In this document: piece by piece, positions 11,734-23,558 of the stretch
Layout of the letters: the number at the start of each line of letters is the position of its first letter
Position numbering within the stretch: the first letter of the stretch is position 1
NCBI GenBank assembly: GCA_014529385.2
Contig: CM043942.1
Coordinates: forward strand, 29,758,969-29,822,968
DNA length: 64,000 nucleotides
Reading direction: 5' to 3'
From: Adiantum capillus-veneris
Lineage: Eukaryota; Streptophyta; Polypodiopsida; Polypodiales; Pteridaceae
Notes under the pieces: model-generated
What the model was told of the DNA's origin: nothing
What the model saw: only the letters and a program-made list of their open reading frames with translations
The model's database searches: none
Made by a program: the position numbers and the translations under genes

Positions 11734-12316
11734 AGCATATTATGCATTTGAGAACATGTGTAGTGCGGGAAACATCAAGTGTTGGGTTCTCAAGAAGTAC
11801 CTTTTTGATGCATTGGTGACACCGGTTCTTCATTATGGAGTTAAAGTGTGGGGCGGGAACATCTCAAAGTCTACTTGGAAAGAGTTTGAGAACGTTCAAA
11901 AGAGTTTTCTTACAAACTTTCCCCAAGTTAAGACACAAACACCATATATGCTCCTACTTCTTGAGTCATGATCTCTTCCAATTGAGGTTATGGACATGGA
12001 AAGGGTTGTGGATTACATGATAAAGATGCGTCAAAACTCCTCACATTGACTTCCTACAATTGCATGGGAAGCAAACAAAAAAGTTCAAAAGACGCATAAA
12101 AGCAAGATCTTGAGCACGGGATGGATGCAAGACATAAAGAAGTGGTTTGGGAGATGGGATGCATTACACTTGCTACATGATGCTTCAATTGACTCCCAAG
12201 TGAATGAAGCTTTTCTACAACACCAATGTATTATGGCTTGGGAGAAATTTGGTGGGTCACGCTTCATACATTACACCACCCATATTGCCCCCAACTACAA
12301 AAACATGTTCTTCGTT
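11734..12316 (+). pseudogene. LINE RT C-terminal region
   Basis: Continues from the RT with WVLKKYLFDALVTPVLHYGV, a thumb-region motif (TPVLxYG) of LINE RTs, then WMQDIKKWFGRWDALHLLHD. It is homologous to the 2186-2995 fragment. Several frame changes are present. Confidence 0.7.
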
Positions 12317-12344
12317 GAAAGAGTGTTAACCCTCACGTACACCC

Positions 12345-12536
12345 TGAAGGAGTACGAGCGGAAGTGCGACGCGAGAGAGAGTGCGAGAAGAAGAGCACGA
12401 CGATATGGTGAACTCACTCTACTGTAATGTGTAGAGCATAGTGAGTTCTTATTAGGTTTTTACAAAAGAATATGTCTACATACCAGGCGGCCCGCCCACT
12501 TACCTGGGCGACCACATTGGGCTTTATACCCCAACA
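12345..12536 (-). repeat. 3' LTR of T1 copy 1
   Basis: 192 bp. In minus orientation it starts TGTTGGGGTATAAAG and ends CTCCTTCA in the full copies. It has the same length and near-identical sequence to both LTRs of T1 copy 2. A purine-rich AAGTGGGAGGT lies just outside as the PPT. Confidence 0.9.
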
Positions 12537-12599
12537 ACCTCCCACTTAAAGTCCAATGTGGTACTTTAAGTGTGAGAGAAGCTACTATACAAGCTAATA

Positions 12600-13857
12600 T
12601 ACAAGAGATGTAGAGAAGTGATGTACTATCCTACACCTAACAGCTTGCGAAAATGCGCAAAGCTCTCTGAGGGAAGTCCTTCTGTAAGTAGATCAGTAGG
12701 ATTTTCTGTGGTGTGAACTTTGACAAGCTGAAGTTGCTTATCCTCGAGCATTTCCCTGATGAAATGATACTTCACATCCACATGCTTTGTCTTTGAGTGA
12801 TAAACTGGATTGCGAGCCAATTGTATAGCACTTTGACTATCACAATATAACACAAGCATCTCTTCTTTGAATCCCAAATCTGTTACTAGTCGATTAAGCC
12901 AAATTGATTCTTTGCATGCCTCTGATGCTGCAACATATTCAGCCTCTGTAGTAGATTGAGTAACACAATCTTGTAATCTAGAACGCCATGATACTGCTCC
13001 ACCAAAGACATACCCTGACGTAGACCTTCGGTTGTCTAAGTCACATGCATAATCTGAGTCTATAAAACCCTTTACACTTAGCTCCTAACTCCCATAGCAT
13101 ATACGCATACTCTTTGTAGCTTTCAGGTATCTCAATATTCCTTTCACTGCCTCCCAATGTTTCTTGCCTGGGTTTGACATGTATCGACTTACTACTCCCA
13201 CTGCAAATGCAATGTTTGGGCGAGTAGCAATTATTGCATACATCAAACTACCCACTGTAGACGCATATGGAATCTTATCCATTTCAGCCTGTTCTTCCTC
13301 AGACACAAGACAATCTTGTTTGCTAAGTTTCACATATGGTGGCAATGGAACACTCAATGCCTTTCCCTTCTCCATATTGAAACGTTGCAAAACCTTGTCA
13401 ATATACTCTGTTTGAGATAACCAAATCAACTTCTTTGATCTGTCTCTCTCAATGCGCATACCAAGTATATGACTTGCCTCACCCATGTCTTTCATGTCAA
13501 ACGATTTTGCCATCTATGACTTTAAAGCTGAAATTTCTTCCAAGTGCTTGCCAGCAATCAACATGTCATCCACATACAAAATAAGGATCATCCAACTGCC
13601 ATCCTTAGCCTTCTTTGTATATAGACAGTGATCGAACTCACTACGTTTGTAGCCTTGAGAAAGCATAAACTTGTGGAATTTATGGTACCATGCCCTCGGT
13701 GATTGTTTTAAGCCATAAAGACTCTTTAACAACTGGCATACCCAATCTTCCTTGCCTTTCTCAACAAACCCTTCTGGCTGCTGCATGTAAATTTCCACAT
13801 CTAAATCACCATGCAAGAACACTGTCTTGACAACCATTTGGTGCAACACCAAATCTA
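12600..13857 (-). pseudogene. pol: T1 copy 1 RT C-terminal half and RNase H
   Basis: 13514-13852 encodes HGDLDVEIYMQQPEGF, YGLKQSPRAWYHKF and LILYVDDMLIAG (RT active site). An in-frame TAG (complement of 13514-13516) precedes MAKSFDMKDMGEASHILGM (13085-13513). RNase H continues with further breaks; 12626-12877 holds LYCDSQSAIQLARNPVYHSK and ends FAHFRKLLGVG. The TAG is shared with T1 copy 2. Confidence 0.88.
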
Positions 13858-14670
13858 CACTGAGGACTTGTTCTTCTCACCATGGTCTTCAGCTTTCTCT
13901 TTGCCTTTTTCTGCTTTCCATTCTCTGCAGTCTTTTTTCATGTGACCCTTCTTGCCACAATGGTAGCATTCTATGTCACTCTTGCCTTTAGCACTGCGGG
14001 ACTTGCTACGAGACTGATTCCTCTTTCCACCTTTGTACTTTTCTTTGGTCCTTCCCCTGAAAACTAAGGCTATTCCTTTGGCTTTGTCCATTGTCTTTCT
14101 ATTGGTTTATTTAGTAAGCAGACTTCCTTCTACACCTGCTATGTTCAAACCATCTGGAGGTGCATAATTACTCAAAGCTGTGCAAAAAGTGTCCCAACTT
14201 TCCGGCAATGTGATCAACAGGAACATAGCTCTAACAGGTTCATCAAACTTGACACCTTGAGCTGACAAATGACTATAGATTGTGTTGAATTCATTCAGAT
14301 GATTGGACATAGGTGTCCCTTCTTTCATCTTCAAGTCAACAAGCTTCTTAAGCCAGTATACCTGTGAAGCTGCACTCTGCTTCTCATAAAGATCACTCAG
14401 CTTTAACCATGCTTGATGAGCCAACATCTCGTCTGCTACATTGAAGTAAACGCTTTCTGCCAAAGTCAGCATAATGGTAGAAAGTGCCAATTCATCCATT
14501 TCGCTCCATTCATCTTCGTCCATATCTTCTGGTTTTATCTCGTTGAGCTTTATAGGTTTTATCTGCTTCTTTTGTACGAACACATGCCAAATTTGCTTCT
14601 TCCACAATGGGAAATTGGTTCCATCCAGTTTCTTGATATTGTAAAGAGCAGTGTCCTGTGATCCAGCCAT
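13858..14670 (-). pseudogene. gag: T1 copy 1 gag with zinc knuckle
   Basis: The ATG at 14670 gives MAGSQDTALYNIKKLDGTNF. The UBN2-type capsid runs to LNIAGVEGSLLTK, where a TAA (GAA in copy 2) stops the frame near 14107. Beyond the stop the same frame reads into KGKSDIECYHCGKKGHMKKD, an intact CCHC knuckle. The 3' end is joined to RT sequence by the internal deletion. Confidence 0.88.
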
Positions 14671-14920
14671 AGCTACGCTTCACAGTAGTTTACTTTCCTG
14701 GGAAAAATTCGGCAGAGTTTCCCCTGTAAACTGACCTCTGAACCAATATCAACCTGTCAAATGAACCAAGAAATCTTCAGATTCTGTAGAAATTTCGACA
14801 GAGTCTCCTTTGTAAAATGGCTCTGGTGTACTAAAAAATAGACCAAAAACAGCTCGAAAAACCACTATCTCTCTAACATTGTAAGCTGTGGGTAAACCTG
14901 TCCTGCACCTGCACTGTGTC

Positions 14921-15005
14921 TGTACAATCTGAGCCCGCAAGTGATAGCTTTACCTTTCCAAGTTTAGCTCATCTCTCTTGATGACACCATGGCTACCATG
15001 CCTAC
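14921..15005. other. Unassigned spacer
   Basis: 85 bp between the end of T1 homology and the first LTR of the next element. No coding or repeat identity was recognised. Confidence 0.4.
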
Positions 15006-15159
15006 TGTCAGGACACCGGCAAGGCCGGACTAGACAAGGGCAAGGCCGGGCTAGGCAATGTGGAAAGGGAGTCCAACTAGGGCAAAGGGCCAGGGGCCAA
15101 TGCTATATAGTGGGTGGTTGGGTGGTGGACTCCTAGGTTCTAGTTCCCCTTGTCTTACA
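15006..15159 (+). repeat. 5' LTR of LARD-like element
   Basis: 154 bp, TGTCAGGACACC to TTACA, with a TATATA at 15104-15109. It pairs with 20548-20701. Confidence 0.9.
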
Positions 15160-15160
15160 C

Positions 15161-15172
15161 TGGTATCAAAGC
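15161..15172 (+). other. Primer binding site, Met-tRNA type
   Basis: TGGTATCAAAGC one base after the 5' LTR, one mismatch from the initiator-methionine complement TGGTATCAGAGC. Confidence 0.8.
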
Positions 15173-15254
15173 AAGGTCGAGAGGAAAGAGAAGCAGAGCA
15201 AACGGAGATGGTGATTGTGCATGGCAATGCATGGGTTTGCATGCCTTCATGGAT

Positions 15255-15255
<1 letters not shown>

Positions 15256-15313
<58 letters not shown>
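15256..15313 (+). repeat. (CT)n microsatellite
   Basis: About 29 uninterrupted CT units inside the LARD-like element. It creates artefactual Ser/Leu-rich reading frames. Confidence 0.97.
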
Positions 15314-15316
<3 letters not shown>

Positions 15317-18300
15317 ATGATCGGAGTTTTCGACACCACCCTGGCCGTAGGAATCGGCTCTCTATAGAACCAAAGTCGAGAAGCACATGGCGAGAAGGGC
15401 CGCTTGCGGGAGGGGGAGAGGAAGATCGACCTACACCATTTTGGGCGGGCCTGGCACCAAAATAGTGCGGCTTCATGTTGCCATCAGTTTTTGTTTCATA
15501 GCCGAAAGCATCCAGTGCCAACATAAGCCAGTGCAAGTGTTTTCCTCGCTGTCTACAGAACACGCCATCACTAAGCTTGACTTGTCTTTACATTTAGGGT
15601 GGGCGCCCTATTTTGGGGCACCCTCCCCTTGGTAAGGGCAGCCCCATGGTGGGTCGACTGTGCATGCATGTCAGAGCAAACGTGCATGCAAGTAAAGACT
15701 GGACTTGGGAGAGCTTTGCAATGATAAAAGCTAGCACCTTCTGTAAACCTGCAATTTTCTACAGATTCTAACCCGCAATGGTTTCAAAGATGACACCACT
15801 GTGTCAACCCGATTTTGAACTTGGGTACTCTTGAGCATGACGACATGCGCTTTCGAACTGGCTTTGGCATACAGGTGGAACAAGGGATCGAAAGAGGCAA
15901 GATGATTTTCATGGAAGCAAGCCTGCATACCATGCAAAACTATGGTGATTCAATCTCGACGAGCATGAGCATCATTGAGTACAACCGACATGCTCCTATG
16001 ATGGAATTCACGGATGGAGTGAGAATATAAGACCACACGCATGCAAGGCCATGCAAGACCACCGTAATTGTTCCATGCAAGGGCATGTAGGCAAAGCATG
16101 CAATCCTCTTGGTGCAACTTGGGCAAGGCCCTCAGCAATAGCAGGAAGTAAGGCATCTAAACACAATCATGCATGTTGATGCAAGTATTTCACAAGGACA
16201 TATGCAGAAGATCATCAGACATCACATAAGGCATCGATGGTGAAGAAAGTGCTTGACCTTGGACAGGGACACAAATGGATTGTCAGGTTCACAATTTCAC
16301 GTTCTTGTAGTTTTCATAGTTTTATGTGTGCAGGAGTATTGCAGAAACATGTAATTATGCTAATCTTGGCTATGTTTCCCTGCGAGACTACCTATGGGTC
16401 AAGTATGCCCATGGTCATTATGTCCACTTTTCTTGCACATCGGGAAAGGCCCTTGATAGTAGGAGTAGATCGTCTATTGCACCAAGCAACAGAGTCTAGA
16501 AAATCATTTCTTGTTTTTCTTATTTCTTCCAAATCATTCGATTTTTGGGGTCGGCAAGGTTGGTCGGCAGGTGTACTTAAGAAGGTATGCAATTGATTTT
16601 GTTTATTGTCATCTGCATAACTGGTTACAGAATTCTGGTCGTATCTCAACATAAGGTAATGTATGAGAATGGCATGATGCATTTACCATACATCTTTTTG
16701 ATCATCGACCATGAATTGATGTAACAACAACAGGGCTGTCAATTGCTTATAAGGCATTTGACCTAGATGGGACATGCATCACCTCTATTGCATATATCTA
16801 ACATGCATCAAAGGTAATGCACTTTTCTCCACTCCAAGCACAGGCACGACCCTCTAACATCACATAAGCACTCACATTTTGTTGCATACATTAATGGCAA
16901 GGGCTTATTTTTTAATATTTCAAGGAGACCTGCATGGCCTCTTACTAGACTTGAAGAAGGAAGCAAGTTCCTTGGCATGGCCAATTCTTTTTCACGATTT
17001 TTACACGTTGACGGAGGATGCTTACCACACAGTACTGGTTGATTTCAATTGAAATTGCTCGATACGGTTGATTCTTTTTGTTATGGTATCTACCGCCATA
17101 GACTTTCAGCACAAACATATTTATGTGAAGCAAGGCTTCAATCTACGACTCTTAAGTTGAGATTTTTCCCTTTTGGGGTATGCTATAAGCACACGCCTTT
17201 GGGGAATTTCTCCATATGCCTGCAGGATATTTCAGGCCAAATTTCTCTAGCACAATAGATATGGATATGATCTACATTTGAGTGAGTTTTTCTTCCGACA
17301 TCTCCAGACAACTAGTTACAATAGAATGACCAGGTTAGACCATGTTCAGTATTGTTTATTTTTCCATGTTTATATATTTACATTGGAAACTAATGAGTTT
17401 GTGCAAAGCAAAGTTCTTTGACAATTTTACACAAAGCAAGGCTTCTCTCTTGTGCCAAGGTACTGCCCAATGACTTGGAATCACAGCCAGTGGCACACAA
17501 GTTTGAAAAACTTACAAAATAGAGAATATCACTAGTTTAGACTGTACAAGGCACTAATGGTTTTGGCTCTCACATTTGAGGCCATCAATCTCGCCAAGGG
17601 CTTGACAATCCATATGCAAGGCATGCTAACCAAGTGGCATCAATTCCATTGCTTCAGAGATTACGCTTCCGCTATCATACTCGCAACTCTGTCAAGGACA
17701 GATTAAGGATGGATTTTTTAATATGATTGTTGGTTGCTATCAACACACAACAACACTAAAAGGAACCTAAATCTAGGACTTATTTTACGAGCAAAGTGCC
17801 AATGCTCAGTCGTCCTCATACAATCACGATCCCTGCATGGTAGGTGGGTCGCAATGAGTTTTCTGTTCTTCGGTTACCTCTCTCGATGGGAGTCGTAGCA
17901 AAAAACTGTGGAATGCTTATATGATAAGCTGCAAGTTAGGCATAAGATGCGTCAGAGCACACAGATTGGGCACAACATATACAAAGTAGTCATGTAAGGA
18001 AAGTTCCTTAGCCCAGCATTTTCTCTCTCTCTTTCTTTTTTCCGTCCACGAAATAATGAAAACTTTCTACACAGTTTTTGATACATGTTTTGTTTGGGAG
18101 TTAGCATGATCCAAGGTGCTCTAACTCTCAACTAGAAATTGGGCAACATGCTGGCTACGAGTCGTTGTCAGATCTTGGGTACGACCCAACTGTTCACATT
18201 CCTTGGGTGCTTGTTCTTAAGATCGAACAGACACACCCAATGTAGTACACAACGACGTTAATGGACAAGCAAGAGTCTTGTCATTACAGATGTTCCCGAT

Positions 18301-19260
18301 GTCATTTTTGCACGACATGGTTTCAGTGTGACACTTGAGTTGAGTTTTTGATAACCATACACTCAACTCAACTGATTTCTACCACGGATTTTGGATGCAA
18401 CATACTGTTGTGACAACATGGCTATCCATAAGAGCTAGGCTTTCCACTGGTCTGGATCTCCTCTCTCTCTATAGCACTATGAGTGTCTATGAACGCAATG
18501 TTTTGGGATAAGACCCCGCAGGTGCTTACTAAATCACCCCATAGTCATGGGGGATCACAATTGATCTATTCTCGTTATACTTTCAAGGAAAGAAGTCCGC
18601 ACTATACCACACGGTAGCAGACGAATTCACCTTCTCAAGTTGATTCCAATCATTCTGTACACGATTGACTATGTTGGTTACCGTTACCTGCTAATTGAGC
18701 AGTTTCTACAAAGGGTCTTACCAAAGGGTTTGACTACGTAGATTCTAATCAAAGGGCTTGGATTGCAAAGGCAACACCCAGGGTTTCCAGTGCAATGTTG
18801 CTAGTTTTTTCACACGTGGACGACGTGTTCCTCTGTATTTGAATCCGGGTAAGTGAACATTCAGTTCAATCTCTAGGTACGCATCTATTGATTTGGTGTT
18901 ATTCCAGTCTTTAGTATGCATTGCTTGTTTTTTTTCAAGTCGTTTAAATACGCTTGAATATTTCAGGGCCATGCCAAGGGCATGTCAAAACAAGTATTTT
19001 GGGCCGTAGTGTCCAATGTACATTATGCTGTTATGAATCCACTTGTAGGATTCAATTTGGCACATGTTGTCACATGGGATACAACATGGTCTAGGGACTC
19101 AAGGAGTTCGGTTTAGCCAGTGTGGAGCAAAGAATGAGGGTCCGTCTCACTCTTGTCGTGAGTGTTTAGAGTTACCTCCACACATAAGTACATCTTGTAC
19201 TTGAAGGATGTTCTTTTTTACACATCCTTACATTAGACATATTCCACATGTGGAGAATAT
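15314..19260. other. Non-coding interior of LARD-like element
   Basis: About 4 kb with only short, unrelated open frames and no protein motif I recognise. Words such as GCAAGGC and AAGGCATG recur but do not form an array. Confidence 0.5.
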
Positions 19261-19261
19261 G

Positions 19262-19325
19262 AGTCTCTGGACTGACACTGGCGCCATTATTTCAATTATG
19301 TGTCACGAAAAAGTCCCTAGGTGCT
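19262..19325 (+). pseudogene. Possible retropepsin remnant (DTGA)
   Basis: One frame reads WTDTGAIISIMCHEKVPRC and then stops. DTGA followed by a hydrophobic run is the retropepsin active-site pattern. It lies upstream of the chromodomain-like tail, the expected gypsy order, but only about 1.2 kb separates them, so RT and integrase would be deleted. A chance match is possible. Confidence 0.3.
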
Positions 19326-20436
19326 GATCAAATTTGTTTTCTAGACCATTTTCAGCACGACGTATCATGAGCAATTTCAGTGTGGCCAGAAATTGTCGGA
19401 TACTTAGAATGACTTGTTCACCTACAAGTATTGCTAAACAACATTACAGATGGTTGTTTATACATATAGCAAGGCTCTTAGTGGTTAATGTTTCATCTTC
19501 TGTTACGGTTCAACCATTTCAGCAAGGCTTGAAAATACCACTGCAAGTATTTAGTTTCTTTTCGAAACTATTTACATTCCTCTTTACTAAGTGCTACGCA
19601 CATCACATTCGCCATAAGTACTAGCACGGAGGATCATGGATATACAGGTTTGGATATGTTTTTTGCTAGATGCATGCACACTAGGTGTTATGGGTCCTAG
19701 TGTTTAGCAAAGGCTGATTTGGAACGACATGCATATTCCTCAAGCTATTGCTTATGAAGCATTTTGCACTATATGTGTAGTATCTCTATGAGATTACTTT
19801 TGGGGTCTACTAATCACCAATAGAGGTCATGGCTTGGTTTGGGTGTTTGTGGATTTTTCAAGCTCACCATGATGGTTATTCCAAACATTGTTGATTCCTC
19901 GACAATGTTATACGATATTGTAAATCCCCCTTTACCAGTCGTCTGGGAAGACTGTCTATAAACCGTGGGGGAAACACACCTCAGTACTGTTAGTATCCAA
20001 GGGGATAGGCAGATTACAAAGTGTAATCTTGGGCTAAAGGATATGCAAACTGCGTAGATTAGCACTAAGCAATCCAATTAATAAGCATTTATTGCTTACT
20101 ATCAGTTAATGCATGTTGCGACTAGGTAGTCTCTTCATGTATAAGTCAGGTTCTCAACCTTGACACTCATTAGAGTGGGGTTGTTTACTGATGAAATATG
20201 AGAACAAGTTAAGGACTTACACTTGGCTGATGAGTTAGTCATCAAGTTACTTTCACAAAAAGTGAAAAGCGGCACTCTTTCAGGTACATCTTTGTCATGA
20301 TAACTCGTTTAGCATGCTCATGTGCGTTCTAAATGGAGTCTACACACTAGATGGTTGCAAATGGACAACAATGTGGAAAATCAAGATGTTACTCTTGGTT
20401 TCATTGAACCTCCTGCGAAATCGTGTTCCAGGCAAC

Positions 20437-20547
20437 CAAACAGCTGGATCCATGAGGGATGCCACTTGGGAAAACATTAGTGTTCTTAAGAAGAAGTTCC
20501 CCACTTTTGTTTTCGAGGATGAAAACTCTTCTTTAAGGGGGGAGTAA
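20437..20547 (+). pseudogene. Gypsy pol C-terminal (chromodomain-tail-like) remnant
   Basis: The end of a 77-codon open frame reads DATWENISVLKKKFPTF and FEDENSSLRGE. In chromovirus-type gypsy elements the chromodomain ends with a similar EATWE...FP.F.LEDK pattern just before the PPT and LTR, as here. This suggests the element derives from a chromovirus-like gypsy. Confidence 0.5.
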
Positions 20548-20701
20548 TGTTAGGACACCGGCAAGGTCAGACTAGACAAGGGCAAGGCCGAGCTAGGGAG
20601 TGTGGAAAGGGAGTCCAACTAGGGCAAAGGGCCAGGGGCCAATGCTATATAGTGGGTGGTTGGGTGGTGGACTCCTAGGTTCTAGTTCCCTTTGTCTTAC
20701 A
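20548..20701 (+). repeat. 3' LTR of LARD-like element
   Basis: 154 bp, TGTTAGGACACC to CTTACA. It is immediately preceded by CTTTAAGGGGGGAGTAA, which contains the polypurine tract. Confidence 0.9.
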
Positions 20702-20754
20702 GCGATGAATCCAATGTGACCATATGAATCACTACCAAGGGATTAACTATGAAG

Positions 20755-21682
20755 AGAATCCTTGATGGTGGCGCGTTGGGGTTAGCATTGTGACTAATAA
20801 TTGGTGGGAATCTATGGGAAGACCTCACCGTGGACTACAAACATAGTAGTAAAGATGGCCGATGGGACTATTCTTAAACCTATTAGAATGCTAGAGGATC
20901 TCAAGATCAAGGCCTTTGGACACAAAATAAGGCATACATTCATTGTTATGGATTTTTCCAAGCACTCTATGTCATCTGAGATAATCTTAGGACGTCCTTT
21001 CATGAGGGAAGCAAAAATGGTGCATGACTGGTCTAAAAACCATGTCTACTGGCAGTTCCAAGACTCCGTCATTCGAGTGGATCTTGTAACTGGTTGGGCA
21101 CATCCTCAAGGAAATAGATTTATAATTGATCATAGATCTCACACCACAATTCCCTCGACCCCATTGCAGTATTGTTACACGTGTAAAATGGACAATGATG
21201 TTGGGGAAGATTCTCCTTATATGGATGTTCTACCTGGGATGACCGAGTCTGAAAATGTGGATTGGGTCCACCTAGCAGCAACCATAAACACTTGGGGAAA
21301 TAGGGGGACGACCTGGGTAACACCTGAGGGGGATGAAATGCCACCACTCGTACCTTTAAATATGATAGGAGCAATGCATATAGCTTCTGATGACCTACAC
21401 GATGGAGGCTTGACTGACATTGGAACCAGTAGCATCTCAAAAGACTATAGCCCCCATGATTTGGAGTCAGAATCATCAATTGAAATTGACTATGAAGACA
21501 AAGAATCTGAGTTAAATCTTGGTGCAAATCTGGGGACGAACCATTCAATGCCCAATGGTACCCTAGATAACAATCTATCCGGAAGAGGAGAAGACACGAG
21601 TAGGAATTTATCTAGTGACTCTTCACTAGAGATCGGCCATAATAAAAAATTAGACAAGAAGAGTAAGAGATATAAGAGGTGA
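20755..21682 (+). pseudogene. pol: G1 protease and PR-RT spacer
   Basis: ILDGGALGLAL at about 20758-20790 carries DGGA in place of the usual DTGA. A frame change leads to a 294-codon open stretch from 20801 with NIVVKMADGTILKPIRM and EIILGRPFMREA, the conserved ILGRPF end of retropepsin. An acidic spacer follows (DLESESSIEIDYEDKESEL). A stop after KRYKR at 21680 breaks the link to RT. In G1 copy 2 this is the point where C1 copy 2 inserted. Confidence 0.78.
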
Positions 21683-22090
21683 CAATATTGAGAAAATGTG
21701 CGTGCTAGAATTAATGAAAAGAAATCTACCGCAGAATGGCTTAATTATATAGGGCACGTGATGCTCATTGGAAGCTGGTAGATAACTAGGGTGAATACCT
21801 TCAAAGCGTTATATGGTGTAGTCCACAACCCATTGACATTGCACAGCTAGAGGCTACAAAGAAGCCAAAGTTGAGCCGTACCGTAAAGAGACGACAAAAT
21901 CGAGAGCTAGCTCAACAACAAAAGGAAGCGGAAGACAAATCATAGTTTACAGAGCAACAAGAGCCCACGAACTTACATCATGCACTTGATCATTTCAAAT
22001 CCTACACCACAGAGGAACGTAAGGTTGTATAAACAAAGGCCCAGAGAACACCTATCAATGGAAGTAATGATTCTATGATGGTGCAGCGAT
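21683..22090 (+). pseudogene. G1 protease-RT connector, broken
   Basis: Matches the G1 copy 2 connector ARINEKKSTVEWLNYIA and RRRQNRELAHNKRN (42192-42431) in several frames. No known domain. Confidence 0.6.
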
Positions 22091-23558
22091 AATTAAGGAA
22101 ATAGAGTTAGCAGACCCTGGTAAGGAGTCCAAACCTGTTTTCATTGCCCAAGATCTAACAGAGACTGAGAAGTATGTACTTAAAAAAATTCTCAAGGAAT
22201 TCAAAGATATATTTTCTTGGACATATCATGATATGAAGGGTGTTCCACCTTCCGTGGTGCAACACACAATCCCCATGAATAGCATGGCTAAACCAGTCTA
22301 GCAACGACCCTACTTAATGAATCCTAAGTATGCAAAGATTGTTCAAGAAGAGATTGAAAAGCTTGTCAAATGTGGATTCATCTACCCTATTGAGCAGTCA
22401 GAATGGGTGTCTCCAATAGTTATTGTGCTGAAAAAAAAATGGCAAACTCAAAGCGTGCGTGGATCTCAAGAAGGTCAATGCTGCCACTAAGAGAGACCAT
22501 TACCCCTTGTCATAGTTAGAACATATGCTTGAAAGAGTCGCAAGGAAGGAAGATTATAGTTTTTAGATGGGTACTTTGGATACAATCAAATCACAATTGC
22601 ACTAGAGGACCAAACTAAAACTGCTTTTATAATCGAATTTGGAGTGCTCCCATTTTGTGTTATGGCTTTTGGCTTAACCAATGCCCCTGCTACCTTCTAA
22701 AGATTAATAAACACTACTTTTAGAGAATATTTGAGGGAGTTCTGTGAAGCTTTCTTAGATGACCTTTGTGTTTATTCTTCTTGGAAGGAACATCTATCAT
22801 GTTTACAAAAAGTGTTTGAGAAGTGCATATTGTATCGCATCTCCTTAAACCCTTTCAAATGCCAATTTTGGGTTAAACATGGAGTCGTTTTAGGGCATAT
22901 AGTGTCCAAAAATGGGATTTCCACAGATGAGAGAAAAATTAAAGCCATTTTCAATTTTCCACCACCTACAAACTATAAAGGAGCTCAAAGATTCATGGGC
23001 CATGTTGGTTATTATCGGAGGTTTATTTTAAACTTTGCTGAGATAGCTCGCCCTTTGTATAAGCTTCTTATTGAGTTCCATTGGACCGTGGAGTGTGACC
23101 ATGCTTACGAGTCATCGAAAAAGACCTTGACAAGTGCTCCCATTCTACAAGTGTCCGATTGGAATGTAATTTTTCATGTGCATATTGATGCATTGAACTT
23201 TGCTATTGGGTGTGTTCTAGCTCAACCAAGAGAACATAAATTGGACTACCCCATTAACTTTGCAAGTCATCAATTAAATGATGTTGAGAGGAACTACACC
23301 ACTATAGAGTGGGAAGGTTTAGCTATAATTTATGCAGTAAAGAAATTTCGCTACTACTTTCTTGCCAACAAGTTTGTTTTCTATGTTAATCATCAAGCAT
23401 TGTTGTATCTAGAAAATAAACCTTGTTCCAAGGGAAGAATTACACGATGGTTGTTAATTCTTCTTGAGTTTGATTTTACCGTTGTGGTGAGACCCGGTAA
23501 AAGACATGTCATGGTGGATCATTTGTCTTACATACCCAATGGTGAAGCCCCTACTTGA
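22091..23558 (+). pseudogene. pol: G1 reverse transcriptase and RNase H
   Basis: The N-terminal RT part is broken by stops (22,091-22,730) but aligns with G1 copy 2. The open part (22731-23558) holds the active site AFLDDLCVYSS, GHIVSKNGIS and FMGHVGYYRRFI. RNase H follows with FHVHIDALNFAIGCVLAQ (catalytic Asp), NYTTIEWEGLAIIYAV (Glu) and FYVNHQALLYLENK, where copy 2 has VDRQA and this copy N, so the third carboxylate is lost here. It ends at a TGA (23556). Confidence 0.85.

Larger units (their letters stand above)
8525..12316 (+). mobile_element. LINE (non-LTR retrotransposon), degenerate
   Basis: Plus-oriented element with an ORF1-like coiled-coil/RRM-type protein, an AP-type endonuclease and an RT, in LINE order. 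Its 3' coding end is homologous to the fragment at 2186-2995. Frames are broken in the RT. The match to the other LINE fragment stops near 12316 and about 30 bp of other sequence separates it from the 3' LTR of T1 copy 1. No poly(A) tail or TSD is seen. The clade (L1-like or other) cannot be settled by eye. Confidence 0.85.
12345..14920 (-). mobile_element. Ty1/copia element T1, copy 1 (internally deleted)
   Basis: Minus-oriented relative of the full copy at 47363-52890. It keeps the 192-bp 3' LTR (12345-12536), RNase H, the RT C-terminal half, the NC zinc knuckle and gag. A clean deletion at 13857/13858 removes the sequence equivalent to 48874-50800 of copy 2 (1,927 bp: protease, integrase and part of RT). 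Homology stops near 14920, before the 5' LTR, so it is also 5'-truncated. Confidence 0.9.
15006..20701 (+). mobile_element. LTR element with short LTRs and no gag-pol (LARD-like)
   Basis: Two 154-bp direct repeats (15006-15159 and 20548-20701) begin TGT(C/T)AGGACACC and end GTCTTACA. They differ at about 7 positions. The first is followed by a TGGTATCAAAGC primer site, the second is preceded by the purine tract AAGGGGGGAG. The 5.4-kb interior has no recognisable gag, RT or integrase. Hints are a DTGA-like protease motif near 19275 and a chromodomain-tail-like peptide before the PPT. Flanks are CCTAC and GCGAT, so no TSD. It is either a large non-autonomous derivative or a heavily decayed gypsy element. 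Confidence 0.75.

Noticed and set aside
13858-13858. Link between the 1,927-bp deletion in T1 copy 1 and the 1,928-bp solo-LTR-like insert
   Set aside because: Sequences are unrelated; the similar length is coincidence.
15058-15465. 135-codon frame across the (CT)n tract
   Set aside because: Low-complexity SLSLSL artefact that starts inside the LTR and PBS of the LARD-like element.
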